From Lonepinella koalarum (GTDB lineage Bacteria; Pseudomonadota; Gammaproteobacteria; Enterobacterales; Pasteurellaceae): DNA of 64,000 nt. The notes under the pieces are model-generated. The model saw nothing but the letters and a program-made list of their open reading frames with translations. It did not search any database and was not told the DNA's origin. The position numbers were made by a program, and so were the translations under genes. Shown in pieces: positions 50,927 to 60,013 of the stretch. Position 1 is the stretch's first letter; the number at the start of each line of letters is the position of its first letter. Where the stretch lies: the NCBI RefSeq assembly GCF_004565475.1, contig NZ_SRHX01000006.1, positions 119,473-183,472 on the forward strand, written 5' to 3'.

Positions 50927-51447
50927 CGTTTAGTTTCCTTATTAATTGAAATAGATTGAGAATTAGGGTGAATATCGACCGCTTGCGTGCGGAATAATAG
51001 GGCAATGACGCTGTGTTCATGGGTAATGGTTAAATCCATTTGCCCCCGTTCTTCATAGTCATAAGCCACGGTGGCAGAAAGATTGCGCACATCTGAACAG
51101 CTTAACAGCCCCCAGTTTTCCGCCCGAAAGGCATCTAAACAGCTTGAACTTTGTAATAGCGTTCGTAATTTCAGCATTAAGGCGATAGCATTTTCACCGT
51201 AAGCAGAAATACTCACCAACGACTGGCAAGCGGTGTAGATAGTTTCAGTTTCATTGTCGCCGTCAAACTCACGCCTACTTGTGCCAATTTCTTGGCTAGT
51301 GGTTAAATCCACCGTGACAAAGGCATTGAGTTTGTCTACTTGGTGCTTTCGTCCTGAAAACACTAACTCATCAGGTAATGACAAAGCCGTCGCTACGATC
51401 TGACGCAGTTTCGCTATGTTGAACTGCGAGAGCGTGGTAGTAGCCAT
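50923..51447 (-). CDS. Neck/tail terminator-like protein
   Basis: 174 residues, matching the LIC12616/gp12-like neck proteins that precede the sheath gene in DUF3383 phages (IVATALSLPDELVFSGRKHQ, then VAYDYEERGQMDLTITHEHSV). GGGGGG lies just before the ATG at 51447. It overlaps the previous gene by 77 bases in another frame, which is unusual but both frames are conserved in character. Confidence 0.72.
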   Translation of the reverse strand: MATTTLSQFNIAKLRQIVATALSLPDELVFSGRKHQVDKLNAFVTVDLTTSQEIGTSRREFDGDNETETIYTACQSLVSISAYGENAIALMLKLRTLLQSSSCLDAFRAENWGLLSCSDVRNLSATVAYDYEERGQMDLTITHEHSVIALLFRTQAVDIHPNSQSISINKETKR

Positions 51448-51721
51448 AATCCCCCCAATTGGAAAAAGTGCGGATCTTATATTGAACGTTTTGAATTTCC
51501 ACCAAATCGCCGATATTCACCGATTCCAGTAAATACAGTTTAAAGGTCGGATAAAAACGCTCCCCCTCGGGTAACAGCTCTAAATCATTTGGCGTAGTCG
51601 GTGTGACAATCGCTGTGATAAGCTGTTTTTCTTCGCTATATTCTCCATTTTCAAGGCGTTTAATGTGATAAATCCCTTGTTTAAAATGACTGGAACGAAA
51701 GCGTGCTTTTTGGTTAATCAT
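51371..51721 (-). CDS. Head-tail connector protein, unknown family
   Basis: 116 residues located between the HK97 gp10-like gene and the neck protein. It has a beta-rich sequence with PEGERFYPTFKLYLLESVNIGDLVEIQNVQYKI, which resembles small head-closure proteins. No firm family was recognised. Its end overlaps the next gene by 77 bases. Confidence 0.65.
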   Translation of the reverse strand: MINQKARFRSSHFKQGIYHIKRLENGEYSEEKQLITAIVTPTTPNDLELLPEGERFYPTFKLYLLESVNIGDLVEIQNVQYKIRTFSNWGDYGYYHALAVQHSETASDRSDGFVIT

Positions 51722-52161
51722 TTCACGATCCCCCTGATAGATTGACGAAGTTTGCCAGTATCAATTAATGGCTTGCTGGATCCTTTACGTTTAATCGTTG
51801 CTTTCGCATTCGGTGTCCAACTACCATTCACCATATTTGAACGTACATCACCGACCACCATTTCAGCCAAACGTCCGTAAGCGGTTTCAGCATCCAATCC
51901 GTCACGAATTAACTCTGTCAAAAATTCGGTGTATTTCTGCTGATTTTCTGCCAGTGTTTGGCGAAGAAACGGACGGCTAGGAATATGTTCATTACCAAAT
52001 TCTAGTACCGCAGCAAGCGTCGCCATATTGATACTTGAACCATCCACAAAAGGATTATCGTCCACTGGCAAGCCCACATAAGCCGACTTTGCTTTCAGTT
52101 CTGCCAATCGCTCAGCCAACGTATTTAAGCCGTTGCCGTTGTGTTGCATAGAAACTGTCAT
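51718..52161 (-). CDS. HK97 gp10-like / virion morphogenesis protein
   Basis: 147 residues from the ATG at 52161, which overlaps the previous stop (TGATG). The pattern SAYVGLPVDDN, then VLEFGNEHIPSRPFLRQTL and the C-terminal PLIDTGKLRQSIRG is typical of tail-completion proteins of this type. Confidence 0.75.
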   Translation of the reverse strand: MTVSMQHNGNGLNTLAERLAELKAKSAYVGLPVDDNPFVDGSSINMATLAAVLEFGNEHIPSRPFLRQTLAENQQKYTEFLTELIRDGLDAETAYGRLAEMVVGDVRSNMVNGSWTPNAKATIKRKGSSKPLIDTGKLRQSIRGIVK

Positions 52162-52517
52162 CACACCACCATAAACCCGACACCGACCAGTTTACGCAAT
52201 CGCAGATATTCCTGCCCGTAAGCCGTGGTGCGGTAAAATTCATCGCTTTGAACTGTGCTTGATTGAGCATAACTTACCGATAAATCCCCCACACTTTCGG
52301 CGGTTAATTCACGCTGTGGATTGCCGTTATCTTCCGCCGTCCATTGATTGAGCGTAAGCAGATGGGCGGTTAATGCCAAACCGCCACGCTCATACAATTT
52401 GCCCCAACGGTTTTTGTCCATTTCGGCAAAGGCATCCGATAAAAAAAGCTCAATGATAGATTCACCGAGCTTTTCAAATTGCGGATAACGCTGTAAAAAG
52501 TCTGTTACGGTTGGCAT
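52161..52517 (-). CDS. Head-tail adaptor, DUF4054 family
   Basis: 118 residues, helical, with FLQRYPQFEKLGESIIELFLSDA and WGKLYERGGLALTAHLLTLN, matching the DUF4054 adaptor that follows the capsid gene in related phages. Confidence 0.78.
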   Translation of the reverse strand: MPTVTDFLQRYPQFEKLGESIIELFLSDAFAEMDKNRWGKLYERGGLALTAHLLTLNQWTAEDNGNPQRELTAESVGDLSVSYAQSSTVQSDEFYRTTAYGQEYLRLRKLVGVGFMVV

Positions 52518-52525
52518 AGCTCCCC

Positions 52526-53437
52526 CTAGTAATCTACATACATGGCAGATTGCGGTTCTTTGAATGTGACCCCACCAAATACCATTTTTAAGCCTGATTC
52601 ATAGGTCATAATGCCTTTTTTCATCGCACCTAAAACGGTTGGAGATTGTGGCACGTCCATTGACACATAGTTTTGGTCGTTAATGTAAGCAATAGCACGG
52701 TGTTTACCACTGGTTACCAAGGTACCGAAATCAGACGGTAAGGCTTTAATGCTCACCGCTTTACCTGCTGCACCGCTTAACACTTTATTCAAGTGATCAA
52801 GAGCGGTCGTGTCATTAATGGCATTGTCACGAGTGAGTAACCCTAGATGTGCGTAATCCATGGCATCAATAGCAAAGGTATTCGGTGCGTCAATGCGGTA
52901 GGTTTTTTCTAACGCACGTAAAAATAATTCTTCAAAGAACTGTACGCTTTCTTCAAAGGTCATTGCACTGATTGCTTTTTTCAAGGTTGGGCTATAAATT
53001 TCCACATCAGGAGAATTTAACAAGCCTTTCAAGCGAGTATCTTGTGCGTGACCTAAGAACGCCACTTTTTGCAACGTTTGGTGAGCGTTTTGGTTTAACG
53101 CCATGATTTTTTGTGTATCTAAATTCACGCCTAACGCCGCTGCTTTTGCGAGCTCAATTTCTTGCCATTGTACGGTTTTCGCCCACGTCACCACTGGTGT
53201 ACGGCTATGGGAGAACGTTACGCCCACTTGGTCAAAGTTGTTAGTGTTGTAGGTGATTAAGCCTGTATCTAAATCCCCTGTAATGTCCGCTGAAAAGTGA
53301 ACACGTTCATCCATTAATGGACTGCCCGAACCGTCCACATAAACGAACTGCGGAAACACAATTTCAGGGTATTTAGTTTGGTTAATCTGTTTACTGACTT
53401 CGGTCAGTGCGGTTTTTAAAATATTAATATGTGGCAT
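52526..53437 (-). CDS. Major capsid protein (DUF2184)
   Basis: 303 residues of the DUF2184 capsid family. It has NTNNFDQVGVTFSHSRTPVVTWAKTVQWQ-type sequence near 85-115 and LDHLNKVLSGAAGKAVSIKALP near 225. The position after the protease/scaffold and decoration-like genes supports it. Confidence 0.85.
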   Translation of the reverse strand: MPHINILKTALTEVSKQINQTKYPEIVFPQFVYVDGSGSPLMDERVHFSADITGDLDTGLITYNTNNFDQVGVTFSHSRTPVVTWAKTVQWQEIELAKAAALGVNLDTQKIMALNQNAHQTLQKVAFLGHAQDTRLKGLLNSPDVEIYSPTLKKAISAMTFEESVQFFEELFLRALEKTYRIDAPNTFAIDAMDYAHLGLLTRDNAINDTTALDHLNKVLSGAAGKAVSIKALPSDFGTLVTSGKHRAIAYINDQNYVSMDVPQSPTVLGAMKKGIMTYESGLKMVFGGVTFKEPQSAMYVDY

Positions 53438-53472
53438 AGTTTTAAACTCCTATTTAACGCCTGTTTCTAACA

Positions 53473-53922
53473 CTATAGACGAGTGATTTCAGCTAATTGA
53501 CCGGCAACCGTAATCACGGTGTAATCGGTGGCAATGCCGTTGGTTGCATCCGCTTTGGCTTGAATTTGCCCTACCAGTTTTTCACCATTCGCCACGGCAA
53601 CGACAACGACTTTGTTACCCCGAGCTACGGTTTCCCCTTTGGCAATTTCTACCCAAATACTATCAGCAGTGCCAATGTGCATCACATCGCATAATTCGCC
53701 TTTAGCGGTTTCGTCTTTAATCACGGTGCGAACCACTACACCTGCGACCGTATCGGTTTTCGCCGTTAAAGCAGTAACGCCAGTAGCCGATAACGCCACA
53801 AAACGTCCTGCCACTAACGGCGTATCTCCTGAATTCATATAAGCTACGGTTTTAGAATTAGCTAAACCGCCTTTACCGATATCCCCTGCGGTGGCAACCG
53901 CTGTATGTCTTGCGTAACTCAT
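53473..53922 (-). CDS. Capsid cement-like protein
   Basis: 149 residues, rich in Val, Ala and Gly, with an N-terminal GDIGKGGLANSKTVAYMNSG and a beta-rich body (ETVARGNKVVVVAV). It resembles structural cement or decoration proteins encoded next to phage capsid genes. Function is inferred from position and composition. Confidence 0.65.
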   Translation of the reverse strand: MSYARHTAVATAGDIGKGGLANSKTVAYMNSGDTPLVAGRFVALSATGVTALTAKTDTVAGVVVRTVIKDETAKGELCDVMHIGTADSIWVEIAKGETVARGNKVVVVAVANGEKLVGQIQAKADATNGIATDYTVITVAGQLAEITRL

Positions 53923-55046
53923 TATTTTGCTCCTTGTTGGTTGTAAGTATTAAAATCTAAGCCTGTATTTTCTGGCTTGTGGTCAGTGAGCAACACATCG
54001 CCAATGGCTTTATCATTAAGTTTTTTCGCTGTGGCTTTCGCCGCTTTGTAAGCACCGTTTAATTCAGCATCGGATAATTTCGCTGCTTCGTCTTGGGTAA
54101 AAATCCCTGTGGCAACCACGGCTTGACGTTGAATGTCTTGCACTGTGGCATTATCCGCAAAAGTCACATTCGCAAAGCTCACTTTGGCATCGGCAAGCGT
54201 GGTAGCTCGCACGCTTTCCACATCGGCTTTGGCTTTTTCATCTTTGAGTTTTTGATTTTCCGCTTTCAATTGTGCGATTTCAGCGGTTAAGGCTTCGTCT
54301 TTCACGCTTGCTTTCTCCTTAGTTTCCTTTTCGGGCTCTTCGGTTGTTGGTTTTTCCTTTGCTTTTGACTCAGGGGTTTTGTTGTCAGATTCAGGCTTTT
54401 CTTTGCCGTCTTCTGCCTTTTCTTTTTCTTCCACTTCTTTTGCCTGTTCGTCAGTGAGTTTTGTGCCGAACACGCTCAAAAGTGCGTCTAAGAATTTGCG
54501 AGTTGTACTCATTGGCTTTTCTCCATCGGCTAACTTGACTGACTTACCGCAACGACCATTAGCCACAATCGCCACGTGGTTACCCACCATGGGCAACATT
54601 TCGTAATCGGCGGTTGGTTGCGTGCTTTTTTGTACATCGCAACGATAACCGCAAGATAATTCTTGTATTCCGCTATCCTGAATAGCCTTGATAGCGTTCT
54701 CGTCATAAATCCATGCTTCCCCTGCCAACATATCGCCGTCACGTTTAACGTTTCGCACTGTTCCCACGGCAAGCGTTTTCCAGTTTTTCGCCGTTACGTC
54801 ATCGGCAGGGTGTCCAAGCGTAATCGGCACACCGTCAAAACTTTGAATTGTGCTATCGGAAAATAGCGACTGCTCCGTGCGTGCCACTTTCTTAAAACCG
54901 TCTTCATTCAAGCCCAGTTCTTTAGCATGGTAGTCATACACGCCAATTTTAGAAAGCGTGGCGGGAACGACTAAATAACCGTCTTTGGTAAAAGTGCGGT
55001 GTGAATTTGTTTTGTCTGTGAATTTCATTGTTACCACCCTTGACAA
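53922..55046 (-). CDS. Prohead protease with scaffold tail (DUF2213)
   Basis: 374 residues. The N-terminal 180 residues match DUF2213 proteases (TFTKDGYLVVPATLSKIGVYDY, then VPITLGHPADDVTA and the ELSCGYRCDV region). The C-terminal half, about 200-300, is a highly charged Lys/Glu coiled coil suited to a scaffold that is removed during maturation. Confidence 0.82.
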   Translation of the reverse strand: MSRVVTMKFTDKTNSHRTFTKDGYLVVPATLSKIGVYDYHAKELGLNEDGFKKVARTEQSLFSDSTIQSFDGVPITLGHPADDVTAKNWKTLAVGTVRNVKRDGDMLAGEAWIYDENAIKAIQDSGIQELSCGYRCDVQKSTQPTADYEMLPMVGNHVAIVANGRCGKSVKLADGEKPMSTTRKFLDALLSVFGTKLTDEQAKEVEEKEKAEDGKEKPESDNKTPESKAKEKPTTEEPEKETKEKASVKDEALTAEIAQLKAENQKLKDEKAKADVESVRATTLADAKVSFANVTFADNATVQDIQRQAVVATGIFTQDEAAKLSDAELNGAYKAAKATAKKLNDKAIGDVLLTDHKPENTGLDFNTYNQQGAK

Positions 55047-55147
55047 CCTTTAATAACATAAGCAACAAATAGAAGAAGTGCGATAAAATCAAAATCAATA
55101 TGGATTTTGATATTCAGGTGGCGATTTTTGATTTTCATTTCGCTCAT
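55031..55147 (-). CDS. Small membrane protein, 38 residues
   Basis: From the ATG at 55147 to the TAA at 55031, starting MSEMKIKNRHLNIK and followed by one hydrophobic helix (FDFIALLLFVAYVI). It overlaps the protease start by 16 bases. No family is recognised. It is part of a small-gene island between two terminators and the protease gene. Confidence 0.5.
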   Translation of the reverse strand: MSEMKIKNRHLNIKIHIDFDFIALLLFVAYVIKGCQGW

Positions 55148-55160
55148 AGGGTTTCCTTGC

Positions 55161-55323
55161 TTAGCGTAATATTTGAATGAGTTTTGTGATTTCTTTGATT
55201 AACTTAGGTAAAACAAAGATAAACACAGGAAGAGAAACGGCAAACGGCAAACGCCATTTGCCACAAGCCGTATTGCATAATTAACTCCTTGATTAAAGGT
55301 AAAATTAAGGGTACAATTTCCAT
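55161..55323 (-). pseudogene. Small membrane protein broken by a 7-bp tandem duplication
   Basis: The ATG at 55323 has AGGAG upstream and begins MEIVPLILPLIKELIMQ. After codon 27 the frame runs into CRFSSCVYLCF and stops at 55204. The heptamer AAACGGC is duplicated at 55235-55248. Removing one copy restores a 51-residue protein with a second hydrophobic stretch (SLPVFIFVLPKLIKEI) ending at 55161, just before the next small gene. The frame shift is directly visible; the ancestral form is inferred. Confidence 0.65.
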
Positions 55324-55370
55324 CGTTAATTACTCCTTGAGTGTTGAAAGTGGTTAAGGGGTATAAAAAA

Positions 55371-55391
55371 ACGAGAGTTTGCGGCTCTCGT
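55371..55391. terminator. Bidirectional terminator in the small-gene island
   Basis: ACGAGAG and CTCTCGT pair with a 7-base loop and are flanked by seven A and eight T residues. Confidence 0.8.
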
Positions 55392-55412
55392 TTTTTTTGT
55401 TTTTGTGTAAAG

Positions 55413-55553
55413 TTATTTAAAAAACAATGCTAATAAATCAGGTAGTAACCACAATAAAACACCTAAAATAGTGGCTATTCCTACACAGCAGAAGAAAAAT
55501 TTAATCCCAAATGAAATGTCTTGCCCTGCTTTATCTGCACCTTGTTCGCTCAT
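55413..55553 (-). CDS. Small membrane protein, 46 residues
   Basis: From the ATG at 55553, chosen because AGGAGG lies 4 bases upstream; an in-frame ATG at 55619 would add 22 basic residues. It starts MSEQGADKAGQ and has a long hydrophobic helix, FFFCCVGIATILGVLLWLLP, ending near the C-terminus. No family is recognised. It lies between two terminators within the head operon. Confidence 0.6.
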   Translation of the reverse strand: MSEQGADKAGQDISFGIKFFFCCVGIATILGVLLWLLPDLLALFFK

Positions 55554-55657
55554 ATTGCCTCCTATTTTTAGGCTCGCAAATAACTTGCCTAGAAAACTTG
55601 TTCTGTTATACTTAGTCATAATTTATTTAGTCATTCCTGTTTAATGATTAAATGAAA

Positions 55658-55688
55658 AAACCCCGGAAGCGGCTAACTTTCGGGGTTT
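55658..55688 (-). terminator. Terminator after the MuF gene pair
   Basis: On the minus strand AAACCCCG and CGGGGTTT pair over 8 bp, followed by TTTT. It follows the 97-residue acidic protein gene. Confidence 0.8.
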
Positions 55689-55703
55689 GTTTTTGTTGCG
55701 TTA

Positions 55704-55997
55704 TCAATCTTTCGTTTTCAAATTCCGCAAATGTTTAATTTGTTGTTCAACGGTTAAATCATAATTATCTGTAATACGACGATAATACTCTATGGCATAA
55801 GGATTTGTTTCAAGATCGTGAATTTTTTGAGCTATTTCGGCTTGTGTTGGATCTTCTTCGATCTCATTTTCATCATCTTCAAATTCCTGTTCGCATTCTT
55901 GCATATATTTACGCCATTTTGTGAGATCATCACCATACCCAAAAATAACCGCAAGCTCTCGTTGTCGCTCAATAGGCAAATCTAAAGACGAACCCAT
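55704..55997 (-). CDS. Acidic small protein coupled to MuF toxin-like gene, candidate immunity protein
   Basis: 97 residues. The centre is very acidic (EQEFEDDENEIEEDP, about 36-50) and the ends are helical. The ATG overlaps the stop of the MuF gene (TAATG), so translation is coupled, and a terminator follows. No family is recognised. Its size, charge and place directly after a toxin-like domain fit an immunity or inhibitor protein, but a head-assembly role is equally possible. Confidence 0.65.
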   Translation of the reverse strand: MGSSLDLPIERQRELAVIFGYGDDLTKWRKYMQECEQEFEDDENEIEEDPTQAEIAQKIHDLETNPYAIEYYRRITDNYDLTVEQQIKHLRNLKTKD

Positions 55998-57421
55998 TAT
56001 TTCACCTCAATTAAATAAATAATCTTTTTCTTGAAAATCCAAAACCCTTTTTCTTGAATTTTCTCAATGTAAAAACGCTTTCCATTTTTAAATAATACTT
56101 CTCTTTCATTCTTATATAAAGAGATATTTTCAATATCCTTGCCTGTTTTTCCCTTAATAACAAACTTTACATTACCTGAAAAGGTTTTTAATTTCTTGTT
56201 TTTTGTCGTACTTGTGAAAGCATATTCAGTAACTATTGCCTTTTCAGCATAACGTAGCAATGCTTTTTTATCAAGTTTGGCTATTCGATAAGTTTTGCCA
56301 ATATAATTCGGCAATTTATCTAACGCTTTATTTAACTGCCGAGTAAAAGTTTTTTGGACTTCCGTTGCTTTATCTAAGCGTAATGCAGTATTTAATGAAC
56401 GGTAAAGTTCACCAGTGTAACCAATAATTGAGATTGCTTCAGCTTTGGATAATTTATACTGCTCAATTGCTTTGGCGACTTCTGTTTTTTCCAAATGTTT
56501 TGTTACATCATCAAATTGTTTGCCTATCAATGTCTTTAATTGCTGCTCTGGCATTAAATCAGATTTATTTTCTCCCCCTTTCTGCTCCGCCAACGCCTGT
56601 TTAATCTCATTCTTATCGAACAGCGGTAACATTACGCATCTACAATTAAAGTCTTCTCCACAATGCCCTGTTGGCGGTGGATTATCCAACGCAAACACCT
56701 TGCCGTCATTTTCTGCGTGGCTTTCTCGCACTCGTTCATCGCCTGATGTACTCCAGCGGTAATGCGTTATGCCTAAGTTTTCATATTGAGCTTGGTCAAG
56801 ACTTGAATTAAATTTCGCTGTTTGGTCACGGGCAATAAATTTTGCTCGTTTGTCGGTCACATCACCGATTTTCTTAATCTCTGTGGTTAAATCCTTAACA
56901 CTTCCGCCACGAGTAGCAGACATCGTTACTATGGACTGGATTTTATCCAAATATTGCGACTGGATAGATTTAATCAGTTGAACATTCGCCTCGGTGTAAG
57001 CGGTTAATTTCTCGCTCACTTTGCCGTGTGTGCCAAGATAGCTTTTAATATCAATCCCTGTGGCTTGTTCAATACGTTGTGAAAACTCTCTATCATGTTG
57101 AGCCTTACCACGAGCCACAAAGCCGTCTGATAAGCGTTTAGCCATTTCATCGACTTTACGATTAGCCAACGCATTCACGGCTTTTTTAATGGCTTGGCGT
57201 GCGGTTTCTGCCTCATCGCTATCGGTTATCAACGGCGAAAAAAAGTGCGGATTTTTCACCGCACTTTCGACCTGTTCTCGCATGGACTTTACAAAGGCTT
57301 TCAACTCGCTAAAATACCAGCGTTCTGTTTGAATACTCCGCTTATAAGGCTTGTACTTCTTCAGTTTGATTTTCTGGTTGTTGCTGATAATCTCGGGCAA
57401 ATTCATCATCGGTTGTGTCAT
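55997..57421 (-). CDS. MuF-type minor head protein with C-terminal ADP-ribosyltransferase domain
   Basis: 474 residues. The MuF/SPP1 gp7 head-morphogenesis domain is about 90-268, ending with HYRWSTSGDERVRESHAEN and the cysteine-rich HCGEDFNCRC. From about 315 a second domain matches exoenzyme ADP-ribosyltransferases: YTGELYRSLNTALR, an Arg in GKTYRIAKL (Arg379), FTSTT (404-406 STT), and the ExE pair in KNEREVLFKNGKRF (Glu439 and Glu441). All catalytic positions are intact, and the region is visibly more AT-rich than the head domain. The start overlaps the portal end by 80 bases. An injected or released toxin role is inferred. Confidence 0.82.
   Translation of the reverse strand: MTQPMMNLPEIISNNQKIKLKKYKPYKRSIQTERWYFSELKAFVKSMREQVESAVKNPHFFSPLITDSDEAETARQAIKKAVNALANRKVDEMAKRLSDGFVARGKAQHDREFSQRIEQATGIDIKSYLGTHGKVSEKLTAYTEANVQLIKSIQSQYLDKIQSIVTMSATRGGSVKDLTTEIKKIGDVTDKRAKFIARDQTAKFNSSLDQAQYENLGITHYRWSTSGDERVRESHAENDGKVFALDNPPPTGHCGEDFNCRCVMLPLFDKNEIKQALAEQKGGENKSDLMPEQQLKTLIGKQFDDVTKHLEKTEVAKAIEQYKLSKAEAISIIGYTGELYRSLNTALRLDKATEVQKTFTRQLNKALDKLPNYIGKTYRIAKLDKKALLRYAEKAIVTEYAFTSTTKNKKLKTFSGNVKFVIKGKTGKDIENISLYKNEREVLFKNGKRFYIEKIQEKGFWIFKKKIIYLIEVK
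57240..57268. repeat. Inverted uptake-signal pair inside the MuF gene
   Basis: AAAGTGCGG (57242-57250) and CCGCACTTT (57259-57267) face each other across 8 bases inside the coding region. Confidence 0.7.
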
Positions 57422-58682
57422 CGGTCTGCTCCAGTTCGTCTAGTTCAGCAATATCTTCTGCGGAAATATTGGTAAATAACCCCGTTTCTTTAAGCTCATT
57501 CGCCACCTGTGAGCCTGTCAGTACGCCATTTTGCATTAATGCCCCTGTGGCTTGTGAGAACGTATTCAACGCCGTGACTTGCTGTTCTGTGGTTAATTCC
57601 GCAAGGCTTGGGAACTCAAACCACCAATCCTCCGGCATGCTACCTAACGCCATTTGGCAGAGTATAGGGTCAATTCGCTCTAAAATCGGGCGAACTCGGC
57701 TTTCTTGTAAAGCATGTATGCTTTCGTGATAGTTTTGAATATCTTCTGCTCCGCTGGCAAATCCCGCCGCACTTTGTCCGAATAGGATTGTAACTGGCAT
57801 ATCCGCCGCCCCTGCCACCGCATTGCGAAACTCGACTAACAAATCTTTTAGCCCAGCAAATGCCAGTTCTTTTTGTTCGTAGTCGTTTTCAGCGTCTAGT
57901 AATAGGCTATTGGTGGTAGATTTAATCGCCTGTACATTAGCAATGGCACTGGCAATGCTATTTTCTTGCCCTGACGCAAGGGCATTGGTTAAGCCGTTCA
58001 TTTTGAATACATCAACCTTGCATTCGTGAACTAAATCGCCCACGTTGATACTCATGGCATCATAACGTTTCAAGGTTTCATACACTGGGGCCAAATCCGA
58101 TTTGCCCCAAATATCAGGGCTATATTGCTGTGAAAGCACATTCGGACGAGCATTCACTAAAATCAGCCGTGAATAATGAACATATTGCAAGCGGTCGCCT
58201 GTGGTGATTTGATAATAGTCATAACGTCCAAAATTCGGTGACATAACGTCATTATTACGGTTACCAACAGGGCTGATAAAATTCTTATGCACCAACACCA
58301 ATCGCCGTAATTCTTGAGTTGGGTCAATCGGGTAATCTAAAGTGCGGTCAGAAATCAGCAAGATCCCCACACCGCCATAAAGACTTGCCCAAACACAGGC
58401 TTGCTCTACCACATCACGAATTTTTAACACTCGCTCTAAGCGTTCGATTTTCTCCAACTGGTCGGCATCCACATCATTTGAAGAAATCTCACGCCAACGC
58501 CGAACCATATCATAAGCACGCTTACCGCAAATTTTATTGACCACCCAGTTACTTTCCCACATGGCGTCCAATTCATTATTGAACACATCGGGCTGATAAC
58601 CATAATGCAACTGATTGACCCTTGCCCCAAGTACGGTGGAAAGGTTAGTTAAACCGTCATTTAATTGTAATTCTGTTGTCAT
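57342..58682 (-). CDS. Phage portal protein (DUF1073)
   Basis: 446 residues from the ATG at 58682, whose ATGA overlaps the terminase stop. It has the DUF1073 portal pattern: [44 protein letters not shown] and [20 protein letters not shown]. The C-terminal tail is acidic. Some databases label this family anti-CBASS Acb1-like, but no 2H phosphoesterase HxT/HxS motif is present here. Confidence 0.88.
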   Translation of the reverse strand: MTTELQLNDGLTNLSTVLGARVNQLHYGYQPDVFNNELDAMWESNWVVNKICGKRAYDMVRRWREISSNDVDADQLEKIERLERVLKIRDVVEQACVWASLYGGVGILLISDRTLDYPIDPTQELRRLVLVHKNFISPVGNRNNDVMSPNFGRYDYYQITTGDRLQYVHYSRLILVNARPNVLSQQYSPDIWGKSDLAPVYETLKRYDAMSINVGDLVHECKVDVFKMNGLTNALASGQENSIASAIANVQAIKSTTNSLLLDAENDYEQKELAFAGLKDLLVEFRNAVAGAADMPVTILFGQSAAGFASGAEDIQNYHESIHALQESRVRPILERIDPILCQMALGSMPEDWWFEFPSLAELTTEQQVTALNTFSQATGALMQNGVLTGSQVANELKETGLFTNISAEDIAELDELEQTDDTTDDEFARDYQQQPENQTEEVQAL

Positions 58683-60013
58683 AGTACTTCCCATAGGGTT
58701 TTCGGCTCAATCGGAGCAAAACACATAATCAAGCTATCCGCTAAGTTAGGGGACGGAATGCCTCGCTTTTTCATTTCCGCTTTGCTTTCTACTTTTACTC
58801 TACCGTTGTTGTCATAGGTTACTCTAGGGCGTGATAGCTCGGCTTTTAAGTATTCCAATTCGGCAATTTGGCTATCTAAACTGATTAACTGATCAACTGG
58901 GTAGCTATCGCCAAACTTCACCGCCCGATAGGTTTTATAAAAACGGTCACGCACCGCCCACCACGCTTGAGCCTTGATATTTGCGAACATATCCGCATTT
59001 TTCTTGCCTAGGCTATATTCGATACTTGGTTGAAATACCGCACCGCCTGCATTAAATCCCACCGCTCGCAAACGGCTGTTTAAAATACGGTTAAAATGAG
59101 CTTTCACCCCTGCCCCCACGCCGATTGAGTCAAACACAATTTCACTGGCTTGTTGCTCAATAGCGTAAGTATGGGTTCTATCTGCACTGGTAATCACATC
59201 GCCATCTTTCCAGCTCACACAATCCAAAACAATTGAACCATGAGCTAAACAATTAGCGTTAGCATCACCCCCTTCGTCTGCCACATCAAAGCCCACCACC
59301 TTACGCCCCACTGGCTCAAAGTTTAGTTTTTTGTGAGCGTTGATAGCGGTTTCAATCCAGATTGGCTTGATGACGGCTTGATCGGAATCTGCAACAGGTT
59401 CACCAAGCCAAATATGACGATAAAGCTCATAATCTTTTTCTTTGCATTCTTCCATTTCAAGTCGCAAAGTTTCTGGAAAATAAGGATTTAAATCATAATT
59501 GACTTTAAGCGATACGCAGTCTTTAGGCGGATGAGTAATAAACCGCTGATAAGTTTCATCAAGAATATTTTTAGGATTAAACGTAACCCAAATTTCAGAG
59601 TTTTCTTTCCGAATAGTCGGAATAAGAATATCCCAACTTTCTTTAGATACGTTTTCGCCTTCTTCAACCCAGCAAATATCTACACCTTCAAGCGATTTAA
59701 TTTTAGTTGGATTGTTCTTAATTCCATAAAACAGGAAAATCGACCCTGTTCGCACGTTGTAGATTTTATTCTTTTGAATATCAAACTCGTTTAAATAGCC
59801 GTGCCGTTCTATGGTGTCCGCTAATAATTGGATCACCGAGTCACTGATAGAATTTTGCAGCTCACGTCCACATAATATACGCATATTGGCACGGCGACTA
59901 ATCTCAATTAATAACCTTGCTACCGTCCACGATTTACCACTACCACGCCCACCATAAAGAATTTTGTAACGGTGTGGCTCAATCAATGGCAAAAAGTTTT
60001 TCTCAATCAGCAC
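58679..60013 (-). CDS. Terminase large subunit
   Basis: 444 residues, PBSX-type packaging ATPase and nuclease. Walker A is [15 protein letters not shown] near 21, Walker B with the catalytic Glu is CWVEEGENV near 115, and the nuclease domain starts [15 protein letters not shown] near 245. It follows the small subunit with an 11-base overlap. Confidence 0.94.
   Translation of the reverse strand: MLIEKNFLPLIEPHRYKILYGGRGSGKSWTVARLLIEISRRANMRILCGRELQNSISDSVIQLLADTIERHGYLNEFDIQKNKIYNVRTGSIFLFYGIKNNPTKIKSLEGVDICWVEEGENVSKESWDILIPTIRKENSEIWVTFNPKNILDETYQRFITHPPKDCVSLKVNYDLNPYFPETLRLEMEECKEKDYELYRHIWLGEPVADSDQAVIKPIWIETAINAHKKLNFEPVGRKVVGFDVADEGGDANANCLAHGSIVLDCVSWKDGDVITSADRTHTYAIEQQASEIVFDSIGVGAGVKAHFNRILNSRLRAVGFNAGGAVFQPSIEYSLGKKNADMFANIKAQAWWAVRDRFYKTYRAVKFGDSYPVDQLISLDSQIAELEYLKAELSRPRVTYDNNGRVKVESKAEMKKRGIPSPNLADSLIMCFAPIEPKTLWEVL

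Noticed and set aside
51371..51447. The 77-base overlap of two connector genes as a frameshift error
   Set aside because: Both frames have good starts and protein-like composition, and the downstream gene has a strong ribosome site inside the overlap.
57342..58682. Portal gene as an anti-CBASS (Acb1) defence inhibitor
   Set aside because: The database name comes from DUF1073 family naming. The protein has portal features, sits right after the terminase, and shows no paired HxT/HxS motifs of a 2H phosphodiesterase.
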